A stretch of 7,362 nt of DNA from Gammaproteobacteria bacterium (GTDB lineage Bacteria > Pseudomonadota > Gammaproteobacteria > Nitrosococcales > Methylophagaceae), in NCBI GenBank assembly GCA_002400805.1, contig NVRG01000143.1, positions 1 through 7,362 of the forward strand, written 5' to 3'. The notes beneath the pieces are model-generated. The model made no database searches. It was not told the DNA's origin and was given only the letters and a program-made list of their open reading frames with translations. Of this stretch, positions 1 to 5,947 are shown one piece after another. Positions within the stretch are counted from its first letter, which is position 1; the number at the start of each line of letters is the position of its first letter. Position numbers and translations under genes: made by a program.

Positions 1-213
1 CTGACGTTCTATCGCTTCACGTATAAACTCATCGCCGTCTATACCTGGCAAACGTATATCAACAAGGGCTACTTCAGGCTGTTCTGTTTCCAATAAGTCT
101 AATGCTTGTTCAGCCGTTTCAGCTTGCACAACCCGCCACAAATTGTCTTCGAAGTAATCAACGAAGCTCTGCCTTACCACATCTTCATCATCCAAGATTA
201 AAATGGTGTTCAC
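1..213 (-). CDS. Response regulator, N-terminal receiver domain (partial, cut by window edge)
   Basis: Only the first 71 codons are present; the gene continues past the left edge, so any output domain is unseen. The visible part is a CheY-like receiver domain. It has the acidic pocket LDDED (Asp8, Asp9) and a likely phosphoacceptor Asp52 in ALVDIRLPGIDG. It should take phosphate from the histidine kinase encoded just upstream. The start is GTG at 213, overlapping the kinase stop TGA in the pattern GTGA. A GGAG ribosome site at 221-224 lies 7 nt upstream, inside the kinase coding end. Overlap plus Shine-Dalgarno implies translational coupling and a cognate pair. It could be a single-domain regulator or carry a DNA-binding, sigma-54, GGDEF or HD-GYP output. 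The receiver assignment is firm; the pathway is unknown. Confidence 0.93.
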   Translation of the reverse strand, partial: MNTILILDDEDVVRQSFVDYFEDNLWRVVQAETAEQALDLLETEQPEVALVDIRLPGIDGDEFIREAIERQ

Positions 214-2192
214 GGTTGTTCTCCATTGCTATTACACGGTAATCGGATGCAAAACCGGGCCCCTTTGCCCAGTTCTGATTCAACAGTCATTTCACCACCA
301 TGATTTTCGGTGATAATGAAATAAGACACACTTAATCCCAAACCTGTTCCGATACCCACGGGTTTCGTCGTGAAGAAAGGCTCAAAGATTCGTTTACGTA
401 CTTCGTCGTCTATACCTGGACCATTATCTTCTATAGCTATACATACACTATCATGTTCCCGATCAAAATAGCTATGCACGGTAAACGTTGGCTGTGCCAC
501 CTTCGCTTCTTGCATCGCTTCCGCGCCATTACGAAATAGATTTAAAAACACTTGTTGAATTTTCACTCCTTCACACGGTAGCAAAGGAATGTCATCGGCA
601 TAATCTTTAATGATAGAGATAGATTTAAAATCATATTGTTTTTTTAAATCATAATCCGTTGCTGATAATTCAATCGATTTATCTAATAAATCATTGATAT
701 TATGACTAGAGGAGTTTTCCTCGCTCTTCCGAGCAAAACTAAGCATATTATCGACTATGCCAGCGACACGTTCGCCCGACTCATTAATGGCATCCAGCAT
801 ACGAAAGATCCCACGCTGCTCCATAAAATCATGAATCACAGTCATGCTGGTACCCACACTCTTCGCAGCAGCCAGATTGGCTGGAATATCTTCTAGCGTC
901 AAACGATTAATCATTACATTAGCGGTTTGCATCATTCCGGCAAGTGGATTATTAATTTCATGGGCCATACCTGCTGCTAAACCACCGACGGAGAGCATTT
1001 TTTCCGTCTGTATCATCATTTCTTCAATACGTACCCGTTCAGATACATCATCTACACGAATTACCGCGCCTTTCAGCCCCTTCGCCACCAACGGATAAAT
1101 GGTGATATCTTCAAAACAAGTTTTGTCATCATGTTGATAGGCTCGTTTTAACTCTATCACTTCACGTTGGGTCGAGATCGCCTTATTAACACCCTGCATA
1201 TCGGGGCCGAGGCGAGGATACACCTGCGCCAATGACTGACCTATCGCATCATTATTGTTTACCCCCGTTACCCGGGCAGCTTCAAGGTTCCATTGGGTTA
1301 CCGTCCCCTCTTTATCCACCCCAATCATGACCGAAGGCATAGAATCGATCATATTGGCCAAGTAACTCCGTAGTTGGTGCAATTCAGTTTCAGCTTGTTT
1401 ACGCGCCGTAATATCTCGAATAGAACCCACTAAGTTTCTTTTGCCGGTGAGGGGGTTAATAAATGAGGATTTAATGGTGGATAGCGTGCTTGTTTGACCT
1501 TCACGGGTAAATTCTTCTTCATTAATGTCGACATCATTTGAACCGAGGATTAGATCATCATGCGCCCAGAAAATATCGGCTTGCTCTTTCGAGAAAAAAT
1601 CATAATCCGATTTACCTAATAATTCTGAGCGCGACTGTTTCATCATTTCACACATGGTGTCGTTTAAAAGCAGAAAACGATGTTTTTCATCCTTAACAAA
1701 GATGGGGTCGTAAATGCCATTGATCACGCTTTCCAGCAAGGTTTTAGAGCGTTCGACCTCAACCTCTGACTTCTCCTCATCGCTTAAATCAAAACCGTAA
1801 GCGATCACGCCATTAACCTGGCCATTCTCATCACGCGTGGGGACTTTGCTGATTTTTAACCAACGAGTTTCGTTAGTACCTGAGGGAGTGTGTAGCTCAA
1901 CATTATTAAGTTTAGGCTTGCCGGAATTAATGACTTGCAAATCATCTTTATAGAAAGCTGCTGCTTGTTCTTTAGGAAAGATGTCTTCGGTACGCTTACC
2001 TTCAAAAAAAGCAGGCTCACGACCGTCTAATGCCGCAGCCGCATTATTAACACGTAAGATACGATTATGCGCATCTTTATACCAGAAGTAGATCGAGCCC
2101 GCATTAAAGATCGTCTCATACTCAGCTAGCTGCTGACGCAACCGTACCAGCTCATCTTCTAGTTCGGGCTTAGGTATTTCATTCAGAGACAT
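210..2192 (-). CDS. Soluble PAS-PAS-PAS sensor histidine kinase
   Basis: A 660-residue sensor kinase that should autophosphorylate a histidine and pass phosphate to the adjacent receiver protein. In order it has a short N-terminal coiled coil (about 8-26), three PAS domains (about 24-137, 150-263 and 277-390), a dimerisation/phosphoacceptor segment and a HATPase_c domain. The phosphoacceptor is His411 in GMAHEINNPLAG. ATP-site boxes are visible: N box around Asn551/Asn555, G1 DNGPGI at 589-594, F box EPFFTT at 603-608, and G2 GIGTGLGLS at 613-621. PAS2, with IFVKDEKHRFLLLN and a DFF motif, resembles PAS_4-type domains. No transmembrane segment or signal peptide is visible, so it is probably cytosolic and senses an internal cue. 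Between the H-box helix and the second helix (GIFRMLDAINESGERVAGIV) there is an extra stretch of about 30-35 residues, which marks a kinase subset. The ATG at 2192 has GGAG at 2201-2204 with an 8-nt spacer. The ligand is unknown. Confidence 0.95.
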   Translation of the reverse strand: MSLNEIPKPELEDELVRLRQQLAEYETIFNAGSIYFWYKDAHNRILRVNNAAAALDGREPAFFEGKRTEDIFPKEQAAAFYKDDLQVINSGKPKLNNVELHTPSGTNETRWLKISKVPTRDENGQVNGVIAYGFDLSDEEKSEVEVERSKTLLESVINGIYDPIFVKDEKHRFLLLNDTMCEMMKQSRSELLGKSDYDFFSKEQADIFWAHDDLILGSNDVDINEEEFTREGQTSTLSTIKSSFINPLTGKRNLVGSIRDITARKQAETELHQLRSYLANMIDSMPSVMIGVDKEGTVTQWNLEAARVTGVNNNDAIGQSLAQVYPRLGPDMQGVNKAISTQREVIELKRAYQHDDKTCFEDITIYPLVAKGLKGAVIRVDDVSERVRIEEMMIQTEKMLSVGGLAAGMAHEINNPLAGMMQTANVMINRLTLEDIPANLAAAKSVGTSMTVIHDFMEQRGIFRMLDAINESGERVAGIVDNMLSFARKSEENSSSHNINDLLDKSIELSATDYDLKKQYDFKSISIIKDYADDIPLLPCEGVKIQQVFLNLFRNGAEAMQEAKVAQPTFTVHSYFDREHDSVCIAIEDNGPGIDDEVRKRIFEPFFTTKPVGIGTGLGLSVSYFIITENHGGEMTVESELGKGARFCIRLPCNSNGEQP

Positions 2193-2200
2193 TATTCACA

Positions 2201-2217
2201 CTCCGAGGTACTCCGAG
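2201..2217. repeat. Tandem CTCCGAG heptamer covering the kinase ribosome-binding site
   Basis: CTCCGAG occurs at 2201-2207 and again at 2211-2217, a 10-bp period. Read on the minus strand, the proximal copy supplies the GGAG Shine-Dalgarno of the histidine kinase and the distal copy gives a second GGAG 10 nt further upstream. It may simply be a duplicated ribosome site, a standby site or chance. The repeat is seen directly; its function is inference. Confidence 0.5.
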
Positions 2218-2220
2218 ACT

Positions 2221-2250
2221 ATTTAACACCCAAAGTGACCTCGTTGTCAC
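2221..2250 (-). promoter_or_regulatory. Candidate sigma-70 promoter for the histidine kinase operon
   Basis: On the minus strand, GTGACA (2250-2245, five of six to TTGACA) is followed after 18 bp by TTAAAT (2226-2221, four of six to TATAAT). This would start transcription near 2214, giving a leader of about 20 nt ending at the Shine-Dalgarno at 2204-2201. The -10 box is weak, so the promoter may need activation. It is overlapped by a perfect palindrome at 2232-2253. Confidence 0.4.
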
Positions 2251-2253
2251 TTT
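2232..2253. promoter_or_regulatory. Perfect palindrome AAAGTGAC-N6-GTCACTTT, candidate operator
   Basis: Eight-base arms at 2232-2239 and 2246-2253 are exact inverted copies around the 6-base spacer CTCGTT. The palindrome covers the proposed -35 box and upstream spacer of the histidine kinase promoter, the usual place for a repressor operator. The half-sites do not fit CRP (TGTGA-N6-TCACA) or FNR (TTGAT-N4-ATCAA) spacing. As RNA it could also form an 8-bp hairpin, but no transcript is expected to cross it in the sense that would give a terminator. Which protein binds is unknown; autoregulation by the adjacent response regulator is one possibility. Confidence 0.5.
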
Positions 2254-2520
2254 TCTAATGTCGATTCACAATGTCAGGAAAGCTTAATCTGTCGGAGCCA
2301 GACTTAAGGTTGGCACGTTAACAAGTGCGCGATTAAATAATCAGGTTCTTGGCGGCAGGTTAAAATAACCGCTTTCGTATCATTCTGATGCCACCCGTGT
2401 TTCTATCCGAGTCTTTCAAGCTCCTGATTTAGGGGCTTATATCTCTAGCGGAGTGGATACTGCCTTTTCAGTTGTTCCATGCCCTGAATAAGGCTTTTTC
2501 CTTACAAAATAGACATCTAA
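2254..2520. other. Intergenic stretch with no recognisable gene
   Basis: Central part of the roughly 400-bp gap between the divergent kinase and erpA genes. I find no tRNA, no known riboswitch and no ORF with a ribosome site. Small inverted repeats are present: GGTTA-AAA-TAACC at 2358-2370 and TAAGG-N6-CCTTA at 2489-2504. A plus-strand frame reads about 22 codons, a TAG, then about 30 more codons, with no family resemblance. The space is larger than the two promoters need, so an unannotated small RNA or binding sites are possible but not shown. Confidence 0.5.
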
Positions 2521-2530
2521 GAGTCGACTA

Positions 2531-2555
2531 ATTCTTGACTAAATTACTCAGAATT
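2531..2555 (+). promoter_or_regulatory. IscR type-1-like binding site over the erpA promoter
   Basis: The 25 bp here match the E. coli IscR type 1 consensus (ATASYYGACTRWWWYAGTCRRSTAT, from memory) at about 20 of 25 positions, including the full core YYGACTRWWWY as TTGACTAAATT. The right half has ACTC in place of AGTC, as I recall also occurs in an E. coli iscR promoter site. A further GACT half-site lies 11 bp upstream at 2526-2529 with a perfect YYGACTRWWWY but no matching right half. The site overlaps the -35 box and spacer, which fits repression by [2Fe-2S]-IscR. E. coli erpA (yadR) is known to be IscR-repressed. No iscR gene is in this window. Confidence 0.55.
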
Positions 2556-2562
2556 GGATAAT
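2535..2562 (+). promoter_or_regulatory. Sigma-70 promoter of erpA
   Basis: TTGACT at 2535-2540 (five of six to TTGACA) and GATAAT at 2557-2562 (five of six to TATAAT) are separated by 16 bp. The predicted start near 2569-2570 gives a leader of about 26 nt before the erpA ATG at 2596. It is the best promoter match seen in the window. Confidence 0.7.
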
Positions 2563-2595
2563 TGTCGTATAAGTTATATATTTTGGAGTTTCCCC

Positions 2596-2940
2596 ATGAC
2601 TAGTGAAGTACCTAGCCCTGTTAATTTTACTGATGCAGCAGCCTCTAAAGTCAGCGCATTGATTGCTGAAGAAGGCAATGATCAACTTAAACTACGTGTA
2701 TTTATTACCGGTGGCGGTTGTTCTGGTTTCCAGTATGGTTTTACCTTTGAAGAAGAAATTGGCGAAGACGATACCCAAGTTGAAAAAGACGGCGTAACCT
2801 TGTTAATTGATCCAACCAGCTTCCAATATTTAGCTGGCGCAGAAATAGATTACACGGATGGCATTGAAGGTTCGCAGTTTGTTATTCGCAACCCTAACGC
2901 TACCTCCACGTGTGGCTGTGGCTCTTCGTTCTCAGCCTAA
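2596..2940 (+). CDS. erpA: Iron-sulfur cluster insertion protein ErpA
   Basis: An A-type carrier that receives [2Fe-2S] or [4Fe-4S] clusters from the Isc or Suf scaffold and hands them to apo-enzymes. In E. coli these include the isoprenoid enzyme IspG and respiratory proteins. The 114 residues equal the length of E. coli ErpA. The three cluster-ligand cysteines are at the family positions: Cys42 in [11 protein letters not shown], and Cys106 and Cys108 in STCGCGSSF at the C-terminus. The start is ATG 2596, preceded by GGAG at 2585-2588 with a 7-nt spacer. An in-frame TTG at 2554 would lie inside the promoter and is rejected. The gene is monocistronic, with its own promoter and an IscR-like box. 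Its stop TAA overlaps the stop of the converging cyclase gene, leaving no room for a private terminator. Confidence 0.97.
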   Translation: MTSEVPSPVNFTDAAASKVSALIAEEGNDQLKLRVFITGGGCSGFQYGFTFEEEIGEDDTQVEKDGVTLLIDPTSFQYLAGAEIDYTDGIEGSQFVIRNPNATSTCGCGSSFSA

Positions 2941-4421
2941 GCTTTAGCTTCTTCTATATCTACAACTACCGGTTTACCAAGGACGGTTTGAACCGAATGA
3001 TTCCTCTTCTCTTTAGCTCGATAAAGGTTTGCATCTGCATCAGATAACAAAAGCTGCCCATCTGTCGCTCCTTTACCATCAAAAAAGACGCCCCCGATTG
3101 AGATAGTAATGCAACTATCCACTGTGCTTTTTTCATGCACTATCTCTAAATCTCGGACAGCTTGTCGGATTTTATCAATATATTCTTTAGAGCTCGCAAC
3201 ATCTTTGCTATTAAAGATAATGACAAACTCTTCACCACCAACTCTAAATACAAAATCATTCGCCCGAGCCAACATATCACTAAATACTTCGGCTATCCCG
3301 GTTAACACGTTATCACCAGCTGCATGGCCATAGGTGTCGTTATATTGTTTGAAGAAATCGACATCTAACATTGCAATTGTAACGGGCTCTTTATTTCGCT
3401 GAGCAATTCTAGTTGCACGATCCAAGGTATCATCTAAAGTTCGTCTATTTAATAATCCCGTTAAAGTATCGGTAATTGAAATATGTTCCAGTGATTTACG
3501 GTTTGTTATATCTCGCGCCAATAAGCGGAAACCAGAATAACTGTAATCACTGCCTTGCATAGGCAATACATCAATACCTATCCACTTTGATTCGCCTTCA
3601 TTGATAAGTTTAATCTCACCATTCCAAGTCGCACCAGAGTTTACATCCTGCCACATTTCATTAAATAGAATGTCTTCGCCAGCAAAAAATACATCTCTAA
3701 CCTGATGATTTATCAAGCCTTCCTTGGTCATCGATAGATAACGACTTAAATGATTACTTATCTCAAAAATTTTACCCTCATCGTTAATTGCTGCAATCAT
3801 CACATTTTGATCAATCAAAAATCGATATTGCTTTCGATTAGCAGCAATTTCACGTAAATCTTTAAACGCGCGCCAGAAAAGAAATGCTGCAACGATGCCT
3901 GCTGCTATTAAAGAAATGCCAATATAGATGGCAGAAAACAAGGCATCGTTTTTTGCCTTCTCATAAAGTTCAGCAGCTTTATTATCAGCAAAGGTCGAGA
4001 GTTTATTTACAGCAAGGATTAATTTATTAAATACGTTTTCTTCGTCATCAGAAGATGATGGTAATGTAATGTCACGCGCATAAACGCGTAAAGATAACCA
4101 CTGTTCGTATAATTGAATGACATTATCTACATCTTCTGTCTTACCAAGATAAAAAGTAGCAATGTTTTTCAAGCTGCCTCTATTTGCAGCATCCTGTTGG
4201 CCTACCTTGCGAAAATCAATGTTCTCGCTAACTGATGACGCTAAGTGGATTTTCTGTACTGAAATTTCAAACTTTTTTAATTCATTACTTACCCGGTACG
4301 GGTGTTCATACATATCTTTAGTGGTGAAATAGTTATTTGCCAGAAAGTAAATACTGGAAATACCTATCAAGAACATCAAAAACATAACGATCGCAAACTG
4401 ATACTTAAAATGTTTTTCCAT
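2937..4421 (-). CDS. Membrane-bound PAS-GGDEF diguanylate cyclase
   Basis: An inner-membrane enzyme predicted to make cyclic di-GMP from two GTP. In 494-residue numbering it has TM1 (about 8-30), a helical periplasmic sensor region (about 31-160, possibly a four-helix bundle), TM2 (about 161-184), a PAS domain (about 197-309) and a GGDEF domain (about 313-480). The active-site motif is intact as GGEEF at 395-399, with metal-binding Asp353 in MLDVDFF. An RxxD inhibitory site (RAND, 386-389) lies five residues before GGEEF, so product feedback inhibition is expected. No EAL domain is present. ATG 4421 is chosen because AGGTGG lies 8 nt upstream; an in-frame GTG at 4433 would add four residues and lacks a ribosome site. 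The gene lies 142 bp downstream of mnmE on the same strand and converges on erpA. The periplasmic signal is unknown. Confidence 0.94.
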   Translation of the reverse strand: MEKHFKYQFAIVMFLMFLIGISSIYFLANNYFTTKDMYEHPYRVSNELKKFEISVQKIHLASSVSENIDFRKVGQQDAANRGSLKNIATFYLGKTEDVDNVIQLYEQWLSLRVYARDITLPSSSDDEENVFNKLILAVNKLSTFADNKAAELYEKAKNDALFSAIYIGISLIAAGIVAAFLFWRAFKDLREIAANRKQYRFLIDQNVMIAAINDEGKIFEISNHLSRYLSMTKEGLINHQVRDVFFAGEDILFNEMWQDVNSGATWNGEIKLINEGESKWIGIDVLPMQGSDYSYSGFRLLARDITNRKSLEHISITDTLTGLLNRRTLDDTLDRATRIAQRNKEPVTIAMLDVDFFKQYNDTYGHAAGDNVLTGIAEVFSDMLARANDFVFRVGGEEFVIIFNSKDVASSKEYIDKIRQAVRDLEIVHEKSTVDSCITISIGGVFFDGKGATDGQLLLSDADANLYRAKEKRNHSVQTVLGKPVVVDIEEAKA

Positions 4422-4563
4422 GTTCTTTTCCACCTACGGTTAGAACGTAACTGAATTTCAGATTAACAAAAATTTGTCTTAATAGTAAATCACGGTATGG
4501 AAAGGTGCTTTTTCCATCACCGTCTATTATTTATATATGGATATTAGCGGACGCTAGTGAGAC
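4422..4563 (-). other. Gap between mnmE and the cyclase gene
   Basis: This 142-bp region holds the cyclase ribosome site (AGGTGG at 4430-4435 on the minus strand), an AT-rich stretch at about 4462-4490, a hairpin at 4494-4521 and a small inverted repeat TAGCG-GA-CGCTA at 4545-4556 just after the mnmE stop. A cyclase promoter is likely here, but I find no convincing -35/-10 pair; TTTACT followed by GTTAAT is a weak option. No U-tracted terminator is visible for mnmE. Confidence 0.4.
4494..4521 (-). repeat. Inverted repeat / hairpin between mnmE and the cyclase gene
   Basis: On the minus strand, GGTGATGGAAA and TTTCCATACC pair over 10 bp with one bulged G and a 7-nt loop. It lies about 43 nt after the mnmE stop. 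A U-run does not follow on the minus strand, so it is not a standard intrinsic terminator. It may stabilise the mnmE 3' end, act as a weak or Rho-assisted terminator, or form a regulatory site. An alternative pairing GGTG/CACC within the same segment is possible. Confidence 0.4.
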
Positions 4564-5940
4564 TTATTTGCCGATACAGAAACTACCAAAGATCTCACCA
4601 AGCAGATCATCTGCAGTGAATTCACCGGTAATTTCACTTAATGCCTGCTGAGCCACTCTTAAATCTTCAGCTAGCAATTCGCCTGCGCCCATGCCCTGTA
4701 ACTGACTTTCGCCAGCTAATATCGACTGCTGTGCTTGTTTTAAAGCCTCAATATGTCGGCGGCGAGCTAAAAATCCACCTTCTGATGTCGAGTTATAACC
4801 CATCACTTGTTTAAGATGATCACGCAAGGCATCAACACCTTGGTTATGTTTTGCTGACATTGTCACCGTCGGATACACACCTTGATCATCAAAACCTATA
4901 TCTTCAGCACTTAAATCAGCTTTATTGCGAACCACAGTCAAACGATGTTTTTCAATAAAATGATCGGCTTGTTCTTTAAGCCCTTGTTCATCATAAATAG
5001 TATGCAATAATTTTTCTGGATCGGCTTCGCCTGTTGAACTATCGACCATCAATAAAACACGATCTGCCTGCTCAATTTCCTGCCACGCTCGTTCAATACC
5101 AATTCGCTCTACTTCATCTAAAGCATGTCGCAGACCTGCAGTATCAATGATATGAAGAGGCATGCCATCAATATGAATATGCTCTTTTAATACATCACGA
5201 GTGGTACCGGCGATATCTGTCACGATGGCACGCTCACTGCCTGCCAATGCATTTAATAATGATGATTTTCCTGCATTTGGCCGCCCCACAATAACGACAT
5301 TCATGCCTTCACGCATGATTGCACCTTGATTCGCTTCTTGTAACACCGCGTCCACTGAGCTTTTTAAGTCGTTCAGCATGGTGTCGACTTTACCATCAGA
5401 TAGGAAATCAATTTCTTCTTCTGGAAAATCAATCGCGGCTTCGACATAAATTCGAAGGTAAGTCAGTTGCTCCAGCAGATTGTGGACCTTCTTAGAAAAG
5501 ACCCCTTGCAAAGAACGTAAGGCACAGCGTGCCGCTTGCTCCGATGCCGAATCAATCAGATCGGCAATCGCTTCTGCCTGGGTGAGATCCATTTTGTCAT
5601 TCAGGAAAGCGCGTTCAGAAAACTCGCCGGGTCTTGCAGGTCTTGCGCCTAAGGCCACACAAGATTGCATAATAAGATCTAATACGACCGGACCGCCATG
5701 ACCTTGTAGTTCTAATACATCTTCGCCAGTGAAGGAGTGAGGATTAGGAAAGAACAATGCTATGCCCTCATCCAGAACCGACCCCGTCGGATCTTTAAAA
5801 GGTCCATAGTGTGCATAACGTGGTTTAGGTTTAAACCCTAATATCACTTCTGCAATAGCAGCCGCTTCTTTACCCGAGATACGTACAATGCCAACGCCCC
5901 CTCGTCCAGGAGCAGTGGCAATTGCAACGATCGTTTCCAT
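4564..5940 (-). CDS. mnmE: tRNA uridine-5-carboxymethylaminomethyl modification GTPase MnmE
   Basis: With MnmG it installs the (carboxymethyl)aminomethyl group at C5 of the wobble uridine U34 in certain tRNAs, using tetrahydrofolate, FAD and GTP hydrolysis. The 458 residues compare with about 454 in E. coli. The N-terminal folate-binding domain (about 1-118) starts [20 protein letters not shown]. The helical domain holds an inserted G domain (about 213-380) with P-loop GRPNAGKS at 219-226, G2 TDIAGTTRD at 241-249, G3 DTAG at 266-269, G4 NKAD at 339-342 and G5 SAK at 362-364. The C-terminus is the family hallmark FCIGK with Cys455. The ATG lies 7 bp after the yidC stop with no clear Shine-Dalgarno, so translation is probably coupled to yidC. 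The usual partner gene mnmG is not in the window. Confidence 0.98.
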   Translation of the reverse strand: METIVAIATAPGRGGVGIVRISGKEAAAIAEVILGFKPKPRYAHYGPFKDPTGSVLDEGIALFFPNPHSFTGEDVLELQGHGGPVVLDLIMQSCVALGARPARPGEFSERAFLNDKMDLTQAEAIADLIDSASEQAARCALRSLQGVFSKKVHNLLEQLTYLRIYVEAAIDFPEEEIDFLSDGKVDTMLNDLKSSVDAVLQEANQGAIMREGMNVVIVGRPNAGKSSLLNALAGSERAIVTDIAGTTRDVLKEHIHIDGMPLHIIDTAGLRHALDEVERIGIERAWQEIEQADRVLLMVDSSTGEADPEKLLHTIYDEQGLKEQADHFIEKHRLTVVRNKADLSAEDIGFDDQGVYPTVTMSAKHNQGVDALRDHLKQVMGYNSTSEGGFLARRRHIEALKQAQQSILAGESQLQGMGAGELLAEDLRVAQQALSEITGEFTADDLLGEIFGSFCIGK

Positions 5941-5947
5941 TGTTAGC

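Noticed and set aside
2232..2253. CRP or FNR site
   Set aside because: The symmetric halves are GTGAC-N6-GTCAC, so GTGA and TCAC are 8 bp apart; CRP needs TGTGA-N6-TCACA and FNR needs TTGAT-N4-ATCAA.
2364..2529. Small plus-strand gene or pseudogene in the intergenic region
   Set aside because: It needs read-through of a TAG, has no ribosome site, and its translation resembles no family I know; chance open frame is likelier.
2554..2595. N-terminal extension of ErpA from an in-frame TTG at 2554
   Set aside because: It overlaps the -10 box, has no ribosome site and adds residues absent from the family; ATG 2596 has GGAG at 7 nt and gives the standard 114 residues.
4422..4433. GTG at 4433 as start of the diguanylate cyclase
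   Set aside because: The AGGTGG ribosome site overlaps this GTG and is correctly spaced only for the ATG at 4421.
4451..4461. CTGAA-T-TTCAG inverted repeat as an operator upstream of the cyclase
   Set aside because: Only five bases per arm in AT-rich DNA and no clear promoter next to it; expected by chance.
4545..4556. TAGCG-GA-CGCTA as the mnmE terminator
   Set aside because: The loop is too short for the full stem, the stem is only 4-5 bp, and no U-tract follows on the minus strand.
5480..5701. Plus-strand ORF opposite mnmE, and similar short ORFs at 702-896, 844-1098, 3109-3333 and 6878-7102 plus a minus-strand one at 6847-7035
   Set aside because: They lie wholly within strongly conserved genes in other frames, show no family motifs and look like antisense or out-of-frame shadows.
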